Numbered from the stretch's first letter, positions 24,201 through 30,884 are shown. The stretch is 64,000 bases of DNA from Effrenium voratum (GCA_963377175.1 CAUJNA010002135.1:308980-372979), one strand, 5' to 3'. Translations and numbers: made by a program. The notes: a model not told the origin generated them from the letters alone.

Positions 24201-26080
24201 AGCCGCACCAGCAGGACGAGCAACGGATCTATTTCCCCCAAAGGGCTCGATGGATGGGACAACAAGGTTCCCCAGTAGTGCCCTTTTACCCTTTCTTTTT
24301 TGGTTGGGAGAGTTCCCCTTGTAAAACAGACTAGAGAAGAAAAAGTCGGGTACCCTTATTCTAAGCTCTCCACTGGACCTCAAGTTCCTGGGCTTCCTTC
24401 GTCGGATCGCAGGAGCGGCTGAATGACAAGAAGGAGTCACTGCTGGAGAAGGAGCTCATCCTCGAGGAGGACGGATGTACTCGTTGTTGATACCGTGAAT
24501 GGGCAACATCTAGGTCCCCAGCAATTGGTGCCCTTTCTCACCCCTTTTTTGGTTGGGAGGGTTCAAGGCCCCAACTCAATAGACTGCAGAAAAAAGTGGG
24601 TACCCTTTTTTAAACCTCTCTACTGGAGGACCTAGACATCCATTTCGCAGCACCTAAGAAACCCGTGAAGGATTCGGTCCCTAAACACCAACCAACGGTT
24701 TCAACCATGATGTTTCCTAGGTGAAATGCGAAATGGCTTTCGCTTTTGCATCCGCAGTAGCAGGTGGTTTTCGGCCCTGGGTCAACATTTTCCGGGTCCC
24801 TGGGCGATTCGAATCGGGCCAAGGAAAGCCCAGCAAGGGTTTTGGTCAGATTTGTCAACCCCTGCCCAGAAAAGGGTGTGGAAAATGCCATGAAACACTT
24901 GGATTTTGAACATATAGCCCAAAACCCCGCAAACAGGCATGTGGCAGTGTTTCTTCCGTGGCACCGACTGCCACCTGTACATGGTGGGATCACTCTCAAT
25001 GCTGGGCGTACATCCTGCATAGTTCTAGCTTGCCCACCAGAGAGTCCACTTGCAATTAAACTAAAGTCCGCCCACCTAGCGGTCCCACATTTCATGACCC
25101 AACACAAAACAGGGCATGGGCACCGGTGGCTGCCCCGCTCACCATGTTGCAAGTAAACCAACCACACGAAAAGCCGCAACAACCGGGGGAAGCGACTGGT
25201 TCCCTTGCTTCCATTTGCTTAAGAATATTGTTTATTTCCCCTGCTGGTTTTAAAGGGAATTTATCACTACTGAACATATGCTGTTATTTTTGCCAGGGGT
25301 CTTAACCAAAGCTTGCAATATGCCAGTGGCATCCGTAGCTTGCCGTTGGTTTTCGTCCCCCGAAGAAGGACCAGTTCCAAGGCCAAGGATCCCTTTGACC
25401 AGGCAAAGGAGGACACTTTCTGACAAAATCCATAGAACCGAGCCGAACCTTCCCTTGCAAGCGCTCTTCTGCAGTTGGAGCGCAGCTCCTTTTGGCCTTG
25501 CCAGGTGACGGCCCTCTCAGAGAAGCTCCGAAACCAGGCGTGGATCAAAGAAGGCTTGACCCCTTTAGATCAGTCTGGGAACCGCGGGCGGGAATCCCTC
25601 ATTTCCGCTCAGGGAAGGCATTTCTAGATTCTTGTTTTGAGAAAAGACGATGGCCTGAAAGATGAAATGCCTACCTTGCTTCAACATGGCTGCTCAACAA
25701 ATGGTGCCCAGTTTGGGCGCCTTGGCAAATGGAAAGACGGAAACCCCAATGAGCCACGCCCTGGCTCTGAAGAAACATGAAATAAAACAGAACGAGCCAC
25801 ACCCTTATGGAAGCAAGACCTTTGGTGCATTTTGCTTGGATGTGTGGACTTCAACTTTTTGCCAACTAGTGGGTTTTTCCTTATTAAACCACTAAAAGCT
25901 ATTCACTTTTAGCACGGGAGCAGATTTCGCAACCGAGAGACGATGGCCTGCATACAAGCCTAGGTTTTCTGTTGGAAGTATGCCGACCTTGTTCCAACAC
26001 AGGCCGCTCTATTTCCCCAGTTGGGGAGACGCAAGGCGCTGGATGGCCGACAAGGAACCATGGACCTCTCGCAGAAGGTT
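207..26080 (+). CDS. CCDC146: CCDC146/MBO2-like ciliary coiled-coil protein gene (partial, many exons)
   Basis: Exons at 4124-4171, 5061-5102, 5836-5864, 7275-7317, 8489-8548, 10262-10291, 12756-12779, 13753-13785, 15810-15875, 17236-17306, 17741-17783, 18577-18600, 20195-20251, 21199-21240, 21526-21567, 22355-22396, 22735-22785, 23477-23521, 24413-24469, 25505-25537 and 26036-26080 join in phase into about 309 residues, almost all predicted coiled coil. Landmarks that follow the CCDC146 family in order are KNERNKY, NEVEILR, EIDKLNSII, KYEQAVETRNFTG, QLIDRNDELCILWEKANIQ, EEEIRSLKIDLAE, ESLLEKELILEE and LSEKLRNQ. Family knowledge: CCDC146 (MBO2 in Chlamydomonas) is a filamentous axoneme or basal-body protein needed for normal flagellar beating. 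Possible earlier exons are 207-249, 2122-2164 and 3234-3266. The true start and the C-terminal exons after 26080 were not found. The 13785/15810 junction is about 9 residues shorter than I would expect from animal proteins, so a micro-exon may be missed. Confidence 0.85.
703..821. mobile_element. family F TIR element
   Basis: CATATGGGTATGGGTCAAAA to TTTTTGACAACCACAGCCAT. Abuts a family C copy. Confidence 0.75.
822..900. mobile_element. family C element, internally deleted
   Basis: Ends TAGGTCCCCCAGTAG and CTCTCTACTGCAGGACCTAG with the AATAGACTACAG core missing. Directly abuts a family F copy. Confidence 0.85.
912..1014. mobile_element. family E foldback element, left-truncated
   Basis: GGAATGATGATTCCCCTGTA then GGTGCGAAATGGATTTTGTC and CATCCACAG. 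Confidence 0.82.
1284..1400. mobile_element. family L-like element
   Basis: AGGTGTGTCTTTTTCTTTAG, GTGGTTTTCCTTTGGGTTTC; related to 10132 by the GTGTCTTTT end and a GGTTTTCCTTTGG-like core. Confidence 0.5.
2013..2054 (+). mobile_element. family B right-end fragment
   Basis: GTCACTTTTAGCGGGGGATC and GAGGGCAGCCCAG only. Confidence 0.75.
2122..2164 (+). CDS. CCDC146: possible upstream exon of the CCDC146-like gene
   Basis: It encodes LASHREKLARDASQ with an AG^G acceptor and a CAG^GC donor. The REKLARDASQ pattern fits the RREL...AKR region of CCDC146. Reading continues open beyond the proposed donor, so the end is an inference. The reverse strand is also open here. Confidence 0.4.
2507..2540. 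repeat. GA-rich microsatellite
   Basis: GAGAGAGGGAGAGAGACAGA and a following GA run. Confidence 0.9.
3091..3213 (-). mobile_element. family D TIR element, inverted orientation
   Basis: TTTGGCCATGGGTCAAAA at the left, TTTTGACCCACAGCCAT at the right. Core CCCCCAGTGAACATCCCA is the reverse of the other copies. Confidence 0.85.
3234..3266 (+). CDS. CCDC146: possible upstream exon of the CCDC146-like gene
   Basis: It encodes AHRLYRETADE between GCAG^G and a GAG^GC donor. A family D repeat ends 20 nt before the acceptor. Assignment rests on position, phase and charged composition only. Confidence 0.35.
3380..3479. mobile_element. family A foldback element
   Basis: About 100 bp with inverted ends CCTAGAGTATCC/GGAGACTCCAGG and the family core (ACCTAAAATAATGGGGTCA). 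No coding capacity. The family has about 18 copies in the window. Confidence 0.85.
3846..3973. mobile_element. family E foldback element
   Basis: CTGTGGATTGACGAAATCCA and TTTCGCACCACCT at the left; the inverted right end is degenerate. Confidence 0.82.
4124..4171 (+). CDS. CCDC146: CCDC146-like exon (VAMKELEEQDLKKKHQ)
   Basis: Sixteen codons after GACAG. The donor is CCAG^GAGATCA and the next acceptor is ATCAG^GAGATCA, so this GA-AG intron is framed by a direct repeat of about 9 nt. The product matches the KDLEIRIHKKK-type segment of the family. Confidence 0.8.
5061..5102 (+). CDS. CCDC146: CCDC146-like exon (EISQKQKEFCTMYE)
   Basis: Fourteen codons joining in phase to the exon at 5836. Together they read KEFCTMYE-VVKNERNKY, the counterpart of REFAKLYDTIRNERNK in animal CCDC146. 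The donor is GAG^GC. Confidence 0.85.
5432..5521. mobile_element. family A foldback element
   Basis: CCTGGAGTCTCCATGACCC at the left, GGGTCATGGAGACTCTAGG at the right: 19-bp inverted ends with one mismatch. Lies in intron 5103-5835. Confidence 0.9.
5836..5864 (+). CDS. CCDC146: CCDC146-like exon (VVKNERNKY)
   Basis: 29 nt after GGCAG. It ends two bases into a codon at a GC donor, and that codon is completed by the first G of the exon at 7275, giving NKYM-THIQ. Confidence 0.85.
5903..5999. mobile_element. family L-like element
   Basis: ATGTGTTTTGG at one end and AAAAGACACACCCATG at the other with GAAAACCAACAGAAACC between. Confidence 0.55.
6621..6715. mobile_element. family I TIR element
   Basis: CTTCCAACTGATATTTGCTT to TGAAGCAAACGGAAG, core CCCTCAAAGGGAATCTAGCA and TTTTTTCCAGGGG. 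Confidence 0.82.
6838..6948. mobile_element. family C TIR element
   Basis: Inverted ends CTAGGTCCCCCAGTAG and CTACTGGAGGAC. Core: GTGCCCTTTT, GGTTCCCCTACTAAAATAGA and AAGGGTACCCTTATTCTAA. Confidence 0.9.
7139..7262. repeat. two CT microsatellites
   Basis: CTCTCTCTCCC- and CTCGCT-type runs at 7139-7197 and a CT run at 7237-7255, just before the exon at 7275, where they could serve as a polypyrimidine tract. Confidence 0.9.
7275..7317 (+). CDS. CCDC146: CCDC146-like exon (THIQKSDQHLSEMK)
   Basis: Acceptor GCCAG^G and donor AAG^GAC (a GA donor). In phase with both neighbours, giving HLSEMK-EKFKILSNEVEILR. Confidence 0.82.
7381..7508 (+). mobile_element. family D TIR element
   Basis: TGGTCAAAAC to TTTTGACCCATGGCCAAA, core GGATTGGGATGTTCACTGGG. 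Confidence 0.85.
8336..8450. mobile_element. family C TIR element, diverged
   Basis: Core recognisable (GGTTGGGAGGGTTCCCTTAC); ends mutated. Ends about 38 nt before the acceptor at 8488. Confidence 0.78.
8489..8548 (+). CDS. CCDC146: CCDC146-like exon (EKFKILSNEVEILRMESAFK)
   Basis: Twenty codons. NEVEILR...S is a conserved landmark of the family. Acceptor GGCAG^G, donor AAG^GAGACA (GA). A family C element ends about 38 nt before the acceptor. Confidence 0.88.
8880..8978. mobile_element. family A foldback element
   Basis: Left end of the TTCTGACCC subtype and right end of the TCATGGAGACTCTAGG type, within intron 8549-10261. Confidence 0.88.
9152..9275. mobile_element. family N TIR element
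   Basis: CAGGGCTCCTAAAGGATC to ATGTAAGGATCCCTG; core TTTACAAGTTGCAA shared with 58631. Confidence 0.82.
10132..10251. mobile_element. family L element
   Basis: TATGGGCGTGTCTTTTTTGA to GGCTCCCCTAAAAAAACACA; imperfect inverted ends. Confidence 0.6.
10262..10291 (+). CDS. CCDC146: CCDC146-like exon (DKQLAKIKQE)
   Basis: It follows CCGCAG and joins to the previous exon as FK-DKQLAKIKQE, as in the conserved KDKALAKE segment. The donor is placed at GAG^GCC. An in-frame TGA follows at 10301 if it is not spliced. Confidence 0.8.
10339..10450. mobile_element. family K TIR element
   Basis: TTGCCCAGTGGTGCCC to CGTGGCCACTGGTCATC; followed by family B. Confidence 0.8.
10456..10577 (+). mobile_element. 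family B element
   Basis: GTTGGTGGCTCCCAGCCATC to GGGGATCTGAGGACAGCCC. Abuts a family K copy on its left. Confidence 0.88.
11148..11269. mobile_element. family M TIR element
   Basis: AACCCAGAGGCTCCAATTCG to ACAGGAGCCTCTGGGAG. Confidence 0.85.
11428..11519. mobile_element. family H TIR element
   Basis: CCCAGAGGGCTTTTTGGTAC to TTGGACCCTCCGGG, with an internal CCCCCCAAAAGCCAT core. Confidence 0.78.
11753..11901. mobile_element. family E foldback element, diverged
   Basis: TTGTGGATTGACGGAATCCA to GGATTTTGCAACCATCCACA with an A-rich insert in the loop. Confidence 0.75.
12024..12105. mobile_element. family J element, diverged
   Basis: TTCACTCCCTGAATTCCTGG and GCAGAAAGTTCAAAGTTCA; right end not clear. 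Confidence 0.55.
12229..12348. mobile_element. family K TIR element
   Basis: GTTGCCCAGTGGCCC to GCCATGGAAATCCACTGGGC, core GGGGAAGGGTTCCCCTAA. Confidence 0.82.
12389..12611. mobile_element. family C element interrupted by a family B element
   Basis: C sequence runs 12389-12450 and resumes at 12549. The break falls in CCCTACTAAAATAGAC, with TAAA present on both sides of the insert. Confidence 0.9.
12451..12548 (+). mobile_element. family B element nested in family C
   Basis: Runs from CTTGGTGGTTCCCAGCC to GGGCAGCCCAG, which fixes both family B ends; 4-bp TAAA duplication of the C target. Confidence 0.92.
12756..12779 (+). CDS. CCDC146: CCDC146-like micro-exon (ALKLEAAH)
   Basis: 24 nt between CTCAG^GCG and CAT^GCG, a GC donor with GCG repeated at both ends. 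In phase with both neighbours. Short, so assignment depends on order and phase. Confidence 0.6.
13584..13712 (+). mobile_element. family B element
   Basis: Left end CTTGGTGGCTCCCAGCCATC; the right end GGGGGATCTGAGGCCCAG lacks the CAGC. Confidence 0.88.
13753..13785 (+). CDS. CCDC146: CCDC146-like exon (DQLQNDKTRIS)
   Basis: 33 nt between CTGAG^GAC and AGC^GCC. It resembles the ESMQNDVRKIV segment of animal proteins. The following join to 15810 is in phase but a micro-exon may be missing. Confidence 0.65.
14044..14142. mobile_element. family A foldback element
   Basis: Left end has a duplicated AGAGTCTC motif (CCCTAGAGTCTCTTAGAGTC). Right end GGGTCATGGAGACTCCGGG. Confidence 0.85.
14910..15035 (+). 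mobile_element. family B element
   Basis: Typical left end; right end diverged (GACAACGGACAGCCC). Confidence 0.86.
15810..15875 (+). CDS. CCDC146: CCDC146-like exon (VEQFVIEIDKLNSIITAIEK)
   Basis: Twenty-two codons after TGCAG with an ATG^GC donor. EIDKLNSIITAIEKEM is one of the clearest family landmarks, just before the KYE...RNFTG motif. Confidence 0.88.
16511..16628. mobile_element. family C TIR element with long flanking direct repeat
   Basis: Typical ends and core. The flank AACTATTGAAAAGCCCT on the left is matched by AACTATTGAAAGGCCCT on the right. Confidence 0.9.
17236..17306 (+). CDS. CCDC146: CCDC146-like exon (VELRLKYEQAVETRNFTG, QLID)
   Basis: It carries the signature block LKYEQAVETRNFTGTQLID(R). 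The codon for R is split: AG here, G from 17741. The donor is ACAG^GACG (GA). This block, equivalent to RYEKAVQHRNESGVQLIER in animals, is the main reason for the family call. Confidence 0.92.
17741..17783 (+). CDS. CCDC146: CCDC146-like exon (NDELCILWEKANIQ)
   Basis: It continues the signature block as R-NDELCILWEKANIQ, with GGCAG^G upstream and CAG^GCC downstream. Trp replaces the usual aromatic Tyr/Phe in LYEK. Confidence 0.92.
18095..18190. mobile_element. family A foldback element
   Basis: Complete copy with near-perfect 19-bp ends, in intron 17784-18576. Confidence 0.9.
18388..18525. repeat. GTAG/GGTA and GGGT tandem repeat
   Basis: Imperfect TAGGTATGTAGTATG units grading into GGGTGGGTGGG, upstream of the exon at 18577. 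Confidence 0.88.
18577..18600 (+). CDS. CCDC146: CCDC146-like micro-exon (EKLLKKGE)
   Basis: 24 nt between GCCCAG^GAG and GAG^GCC. It joins as NIQ-EKLLKKGE, matching NIQEKMKLNGE of animal proteins. A GTAG/GGTA tandem repeat lies just upstream. Confidence 0.88.
19176..19284. mobile_element. family F TIR element
   Basis: CCATGGTGGGTGTGGCTCAA to TTTTTGAGCCACAGCCATG, core AGCTAGGGTTACGC and ACCAAGGTGCCATTTTGGTA. Confidence 0.88.
19416..19509. mobile_element. family A foldback element
   Basis: Left end ACCTAGAGTCTCCATGACCC; right end is the GGGTCAGAAGGAGACTCC subtype. Confidence 0.88.
19770..20055 (+). repeat. pair of ~65-bp direct repeats
   Basis: AGATTTGTTTGTTGTGGGCT...TTTAACCCACACCCAT (about 19770-19832) recurs as AGATTCGTTTGTTGCGGGGT...TTTGACCCACCCAT (about 19990-20055), enclosing about 155 bp. 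Confidence 0.75.
20195..20251 (+). CDS. CCDC146: CCDC146-like exon (DAMQRKEEEIRSLKIDLAE)
   Basis: Nineteen codons, acceptor CCAG^G, donor GAG^GCG. A family C element begins 26 nt inside the following intron. Confidence 0.9.
20278..20400. mobile_element. family C TIR element
   Basis: Starts 26 nt after the CCDC146-like donor at 20252. Ends CTAGGTCCCCCAG and CTACTGGAGCACCTAG. Confidence 0.92.
21000..21112 (+). mobile_element. family B element
   Basis: CTTGGTGGTTCCCAGCCATC to GGGGGATCTGAGGGCA, upstream of the exon at 21199. Confidence 0.88.
21199..21240 (+). CDS. CCDC146: CCDC146-like exon (VHRQLSVVRGKIPE)
   Basis: Fourteen codons, followed by GAG^GTGCGG, one of only two GT donors found. It corresponds to the ...VTQKLLP segment. 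A family B element ends about 86 nt upstream. Confidence 0.82.
21297..21421 (+). mobile_element. family D TIR element
   Basis: ATGGCCATGGTTCAAACCAA to TTTTGACCCATGGCCA in intron 21241-21525, filling nearly half of that 285-bp intron. Confidence 0.88.
21526..21567 (+). CDS. CCDC146: CCDC146-like exon (VPKLAEEVVRLREQ)
   Basis: Fourteen codons after the 285-bp GT-AG intron 21241-21525, whose two ends share GAGGTGC. The donor is CAG^GCGCGG. Confidence 0.85.
21602..21692. mobile_element. family H TIR element
   Basis: CCCAGAGAGTCCAAGTACTT to AACTTGGACCCTCTGGG, starting 34 nt after the GC donor at 21568. Confidence 0.88.
22355..22396 (+). CDS. CCDC146: CCDC146-like exon (VNNVRKHSDDLSRE)
   Basis: Fourteen codons between CGAG^G and GAG^GCG. 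The coiled-coil phase continues from REQ to VNNVRKH. Confidence 0.78.
22671..22734. repeat. 24-bp GC-rich minisatellite ending at a splice acceptor
   Basis: About 2.5 copies of AATCCGCCGCCTCCGCGTCC-GCG ending in CCGCAG, the acceptor of the 22735 exon. Confidence 0.9.
22735..22785 (+). CDS. CCDC146: CCDC146-like exon (LENPKSSLRKWRQLGGE)
   Basis: Seventeen codons. It is the only exon not starting with G (CGCAG^CTC). A GC-rich tandem repeat ends at the acceptor. The donor is GAG^GCG. It corresponds to the LE...PDGENRARFLPG linker of animal homologues. Confidence 0.8.
23477..23521 (+). CDS. CCDC146: CCDC146-like exon (DLDQETLRVKIQDLQ)
   Basis: Fifteen codons, CCAG^GAC to CAG^GACG (GA donor). 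With 24413 it reads KIQDLQ-ERLNDKKESLLEK, equivalent to KLELQLAKKEEKLLEK. Confidence 0.9.
24264..24381. mobile_element. family C TIR element
   Basis: Ends about 31 nt before the acceptor at 24412. Confidence 0.88.
24413..24469 (+). CDS. CCDC146: CCDC146-like exon (ERLNDKKESLLEKELILEE)
   Basis: Nineteen codons and a very characteristic family block. It is bracketed by family C elements: one ends about 31 nt before it and another begins 40 nt after its GA donor. Confidence 0.92.
24510..24635. mobile_element. family C TIR element
   Basis: Starts 40 nt after the GA donor at 24470 and is followed directly by a family E copy. Confidence 0.92.
24636..24757. mobile_element. family E foldback element
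   Basis: CATCCATTTCGCAGCACCTA to GCGAAATGGCTTTCGCTTTT; adjoins a family C copy. Confidence 0.8.
25207..25314. mobile_element. family I TIR element
   Basis: CTTCCATTTGCTTAAGAATA to TTTTTGCCAGGGGTCTTAAC. Confidence 0.85.
25505..25537 (+). CDS. CCDC146: CCDC146-like exon (VTALSEKLRNQ)
   Basis: Eleven codons, equivalent to VSRLTDRL in animals. Acceptor CCAG^G, donor CAG^GCGTGG. Confidence 0.9.
25866..25925 (+). repeat. family B-related short repeat
   Basis: ACTAAAAGCTATTCACTTTT followed by AGC.CGGGAGCAGA; a second copy at 47998-48062 shares this variant end. Confidence 0.55.
26036..26080 (+). CDS. CCDC146: CCDC146-like exon (ALDGRQGTMDLSQKV), last recognised
   Basis: It follows CGCAAG and continues LRNQ-ALDGRQGTMDLSQKV, matching the ...DTLLLAKKMN segment. 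The donor is GTT^GCG. The next conserved segment (KMMA..SELSM type) was not found downstream. Confidence 0.85.
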
Positions 26081-26230
26081 GCGGGACATGCTTGCGGGCT
26101 GATTTAAGGGCCCGAAGGGCGGGGAGGCGGGGGGGAGGAAGGTGGCTCATTTCCCAGTTGCTTAAGAGTTTAGGTTATTCTGAATTGGTGGGTTGGTGGT
26201 TTGGGATTTGGATGTGAACCCACGGTTCTT

Positions 26231-26265
26231 GTACCTATTTTTAAAGGGTCATGGAGACTCCAGGC
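26231..26265. mobile_element. family A right-half fragment
   Basis: Only ACCTATTTTTAAAGGGTCA and GGAGACTCCAGG remain; the left half is absent. Confidence 0.75.
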
Positions 26266-27098
26266 AGTTGTGTGTGTGTGTGTTTTCCATGTGACGTATC
26301 CGCAAACGGCGGCCATCACTGGCCGAGGTTGCTTCTCCTTTGAACGGGGTCCCTTCAAGAGGTGGGTGTTTTTTGAGGCGTTCTCCAAATTGCTTTCGGG
26401 ACCCAGTGGAGAGAGCATGTTTGGGGATGTCACTTTAGTGGAGCCGGTTCAGCTTTCTCAAACAGCTTCCCTCCCAGTTGTTGGTTCGGATGGTTGGTTT
26501 GGATTCGGATTCGAGAAAAACAACTCCAAAAAACCCCACCACCGACTCGGCTCCAAACCACCGATGCGCTCAAGGGAAGCTGAAGAGATGTTCCCCTATC
26601 GATGAGCGGATCGAGTTTGAATAATTTTGGGACGCCAGGTAGGGGTTCCACTTTCGGTTTCCGGGCTAAACCTCCAGAAAATGGTGTCTCGCCACTTCGG
26701 CCAGGGCATCCTTCTGGTTTCCTTTTGGCATCCTTTTGGTGTCAAGGATTCCTCGCCCTTGGAATTCCGATCCGGATCCATGGGAGCCTTTGAGGCGAAC
26801 ACGTTTTGTTTCACGGAAGTCGAGAACACAACTTCTTGGGGGGTCCTAAGCAAAACCCTCATAATGAGACACATTATGAATTAGTCTCAAAAAGGCAACC
26901 CTCATAAACGGTGGTTATGGCCAATATTGCTTTAGTCTCCCTTGCAAATAGCTCCGAAGAGAGTACCAGCTCAAAAAACAGGCAACGCACCAGTATAAGG
27001 ATCTGCTTTGGCCCAGGCAAAGCTCCAAAACAGAAAGAAATCGCATACATAAGGCCCCCCTATTGCAAGTATTTCAGGGTCCCATCACTAAAAACACC

Positions 27099-27194
27099 AC
27101 CTGGAGTCTCCATGACCCTCTACAAATCGGGTCATTACCTAAAATCATGGGGTCACGGACCTATTGTTAAAGGGTCAGAAGGAGACTCCAGGTA
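27099..27194. mobile_element. family A foldback element
   Basis: Complete copy with ACCTGGAGTCTCCATGACCC and the AGAAGGAGACTCCAGGT ends. Confidence 0.9.
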
Positions 27195-27320
27195 CACTCG
27201 GCGAAGAAAACCGCTCGTTGGAGTCGGCTCGAGCGCCGTTCCTTCTCGGAGCTGCACCATGGCTTCCCTTGGGCCATGACCCCAGGCTGTACTCTCGGCT
27301 GATAGCCGGCCGTTTGATCG

Positions 27321-27450
27321 GTGAGTGGGTCCCAGCGACTCCGCCGGTTCCAGAATTGTTAGCTTTTGAGTTGGTGAGAGGTGGTTGGGTTTCCCTTTCA
27401 CCCGCTAGGAATTATCATCCCCACTTTAGCAGGGGACCTGAGGACACCTC
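27321..27450 (+). mobile_element. family B element, diverged
   Basis: GAGTGGGTCCCAGC, TTAGCTTTTGAGTTGGTG and AGCAGGGGACCTGAGGACA keep the family order. Confidence 0.65.
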
Positions 27451-27684
27451 TGTAGGCAAGTCAGGTAAGACATGGATGGCACTGGATTAGATGGGGTTTA
27501 TGAACCCATTTACCAGGGAAATCCATCGATATTTTGTTCAAAAGGCAAGCTATGCTCATGATTCAAAAGGTTTGGATGGAGAATGGGGATGGTTCTTTGG
27601 TTTCACCCAGGGTTCCTGATTAGGTATCGAAGCGACGCAGCTCATGTCGCTCCTCTTTGTTTGACGGGTTGATTGTTGATGAGC

Positions 27685-27780
27685 ACCTGGAGTCTCCATG
27701 ACGATTTATGGATAGGTCCATGACCCCATTATTTTAGGCAATGACCAACCATTTTGAAAAGGTCATGGAGACTCTAGGCA
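27685..27780. mobile_element. family A foldback element
   Basis: Complete copy, immediately followed by a truncated family D element. Confidence 0.9.
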
Positions 27781-27794
27781 GGTGTTTCCTTGCA

Positions 27795-27881
27795 CCCAGT
27801 ACCACCCATTTTAGAACCTATTTTACTAGGGATTCAGATGTTCACTGGGGGTACGATTTGGATTTTGACCCATGGCCATGT
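27795..27881 (+). mobile_element. family D element, left-truncated
   Basis: ACCACCCATTTTAGAACC to TTTTGACCCATGGCCAT, joined to the end of a family A copy. Confidence 0.8.
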
Positions 27882-28290
27882 GGCAACATCCTCAAGGCAA
27901 CCCACCCTGGTTACCTGCGATGCCATAACCGCCAAACAAATCCCATGCAACCAGCATCCCCTTGGTACTGTCCAGAAAGCAGATGGTTTTCGGAAAACGG
28001 TTCTCGCGACCCTCTGGCCCTGCATTTCGAGCACTTGACTCCTCTCAAAGACGCGCATGCCTTGCTTGAGCTCCATATTTGTCTCCTCAGAAAACATGTT
28101 GCATTGTACGGTTGACCAACTCGCTTGTCCAAAGTGAACCGACCCTTTGACCTTTGAGTTTCCCCTTTTTGCTCCATGTTTTGGTCATGGTCCCAACAGG
28201 TGCTCACCCCGTTGGGGGCAACTGAGCTAAATTTGGAACAAGAGTCAGAAGGTATGACGTTCTGTGTACCCCTCTGGGCCTATACACATT

Positions 28291-28430
28291 GGGCTGTGGG
28301 TCAAAACCAATCGAAACCAATGCTACCATTTTGGGGGTAGGTGAATGCACCACCCATTTTACAACCTATTTTAGTGGTTGGATTGGGATGTTCACTGGGG
28401 GTATGATTTGGGTTTTGACCCATGGCCATT
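28291..28430 (+). mobile_element. family D TIR element
   Basis: GGGCTGTGGGTCAAAACCAA to GGTTTTGACCCATGGCCA; the most complete copy. Confidence 0.9.
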
Positions 28431-29682
28431 TGAGCTCCGGCACTGGGTATGTGTCAACAACGGGCAATGGATCGAGGCACATGCCCATGAACCCGTTCCG
28501 ATGTGCGGAGGCAGCGGTGGATTCGAGTGAGAGCCTAGAGCTCAATATGAGTGGGTGCTAAATCGAAACCAAGCCTACTGGGGTCCATTTACTTGTGGTA
28601 ACCCCCAAAAAAGATACAAAATCCAAAGGCAAATAGCGAAGAGTTGCCTACTATAAGGGTGACTAGGCTCCATTGAAAACAGGGATGACTATATTTTGGT
28701 GTTTCCAGACATTTAGCAAAATATACCGTCTACTGACATGGGTCACACTCACCAATTTACAAGCAGGACATGAGGATTGCAGAAGCCCCACACTGGCACA
28801 ACACATATCGACGACTTGGTTCATTCCATGCAAGCGGCCGACTCGAGGAGGTCTGGCATGGACATGGGCATGGCGCCAGATATGGTTCAACAGTTGGTTA
28901 AAGTTCCATCGAAATCAAGTGCAAAGTGCTGTAGCCGAGGTCCGCTTGGAAGATGTGAGCCTCTGCCAACTTGCCAGTGATTGTCGGCTTAGAGACGGGC
29001 TTCGGCCCAATTCACCACACACGGGACCAGCGTTGAGACCTGAGTGAAGCCTTTGACTGCCCTTTTAAGAATTCGTTGTTCGAGGCCTTGTGTCGAAGGC
29101 CCTCATATTTATATTGGCATGGGCTGTTAGGGTCTTAAATCCGCCATCAAAGGGCCAGTGCTCGCGTTGTGCGTTGCTTGTGGCCCGGCCCGCCGGATGT
29201 CGGACGCTTGTTTCAGAGGGAACCCGGCAAAATTACCGCTTGAAGATTACCTCAGTTGGAGCTTGAGACGCCCAAATCAAACGTACCTGCATGTTGCACA
29301 TGGCGATATTCGCCAAGGATGCGACTCGGATGCGTTTAAAGGCTGTTGGTTGGCTTGTCCTGTCCTGAGTTCCAAATCCAGACCAAAGAAAGGGAGAGGG
29401 CAGAGGTGCAAGAGACATAGCCCAAACGGAAATCCACCGAAGATCGATTTGGGGTTTGGGGACCGAGTCGCACAGACACAAACACGCAGCCCGCGCGTGA
29501 GAACCACGGATCGCCAGGGCCCCAGCGGAGTTCGCGCCTCGGGAGGTTCGGCACGGATCGCGAAATGCGGCAAAATTCGGTCCGGTGGCCCAGACCATGG
29601 CCGGACATGGAGAGAGCTCGGGTCCAGTTTCCTGAAGGGAAGCTTTTCCCGGGTTGTTTGTTGCGAAACGAAGTTTGATTCC

Positions 29683-29779
29683 ACCTGGAGTCTCCTTCTG
29701 ACCCTTTCAAAATGGGTCCATGACCCCCTTATTTTAGGTAATGACCAACCAATTTTTAAGGGTCGTGGAGACTCCAGGC
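29683..29779. mobile_element. family A foldback element
   Basis: Complete copy in the spacer between the first two genes. Confidence 0.9.
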
Positions 29780-30282
29780 AGGCATTGGGGGTGCTAGGGA
29801 CATGATGTATGGCCATGCTTTAGTCACCGAACGGATCCACGAGTATCAAGCTGCAAGACGGGTGATTTTTCGAGGCCTTGGGCTGGCTGAGCAGCCGAGT
29901 TTTAGTATATAACTCGGGCCCGTTTTTGTTGTTTTCCTGATGAAAGGGTCGTTTTTTGTTTTTTTTCCCGGGGGGAGACCCCAAGAATTTAGCTGGTTTT
30001 CCCCATGGCTCCCTTCGAAACAGCTACCTAATGGTGGCTTCCCTGGCGTTTTTCTTGGTTCCTTCCCTTGCGCTTCCGGTTTCAGACTTCTCGAATTTGC
30101 AACCCAGTTGGTACGGGTCGGACAGTGAGTTCCAAATCTTGCGGTCCGAGGTCAAACCAAAAGACAACCAGCTGGTTTTATCAGCGATCTCTCCAGTCGC
30201 AGCCAGGTCTACGGCTGTATTTTTGTTTCAGATTCTCGAGTTTCGGGTTTCTTGGTTTCTTGGGTAAATGGGAAAGCCCTTC

Positions 30283-30357
30283 ACCACCCAACCACCCATC
30301 CTCTAATCCACCCCAACCACCCCAACCACCCCATCCACCCATCCACCAATCCAAAGC
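30283..30357. repeat. CCACCCCAA-type simple repeat
   Basis: Imperfect CCACCCCAACCACCCCAACC tract. Confidence 0.85.
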
Positions 30358-30884
30358 ACCAATCGGAGGGAAGCTGAAGAGTTGCTCGCCGCCGCTGCTT
30401 TTGGCTTCAGCCTGGAACTTCGTCCCTCGCCATGGCCATTCTCAGCCAGGAAGCCCAGAGTTCGTTCGGCGCCTGGCTTTTTGGAGTTGGCACCCTGAAA
30501 CTGCCCTGGAAAAAGGGGAATTCAACCACAAAGGCTGGGGGCTGTAACCTATTTTTTGCTGGTAGATTGAGGGTCCTGGTGCACAATTTGGCAGTTGGCG
30601 AGGGAAACCAAAGGCAAACGGATTGTTTTTAGGTGGGGGGGTTCATGGAAAACCAACAGGAAAGCCACCGTTTGGGGGGGGGGAGGGGCGGGGGTTGGTT
30701 TCCAAATTAGATCTGGACTCCCGAAGCCGCGTTTTTTTGTTTGGTTCTCCTTCGAGCTCCAACGACCCTTTCGGGCTTAGGTCGATTGCCAGTTCTGGCC
30801 AGGCCTGTCATGGTTGTATCGGATGTCTCGTATGGAACCTACACTCCTCGTCGTATGGGGCCAGTGCGGAGGTGGGCGTTTGAT

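Noticed and set aside
26940..27040. EREYQLKKQATHQYK-like frame as the next CCDC146-like exon
   Set aside because: The required phase after 26080 does not fit any nearby AG^G acceptor, and the motif match is weak.
29158..29805. 215-codon open frame on the + strand
   Set aside because: Its 3' part is a family A repeat. The upstream GC-rich part has no recognised motif, so I list the region as unresolved spacer only.
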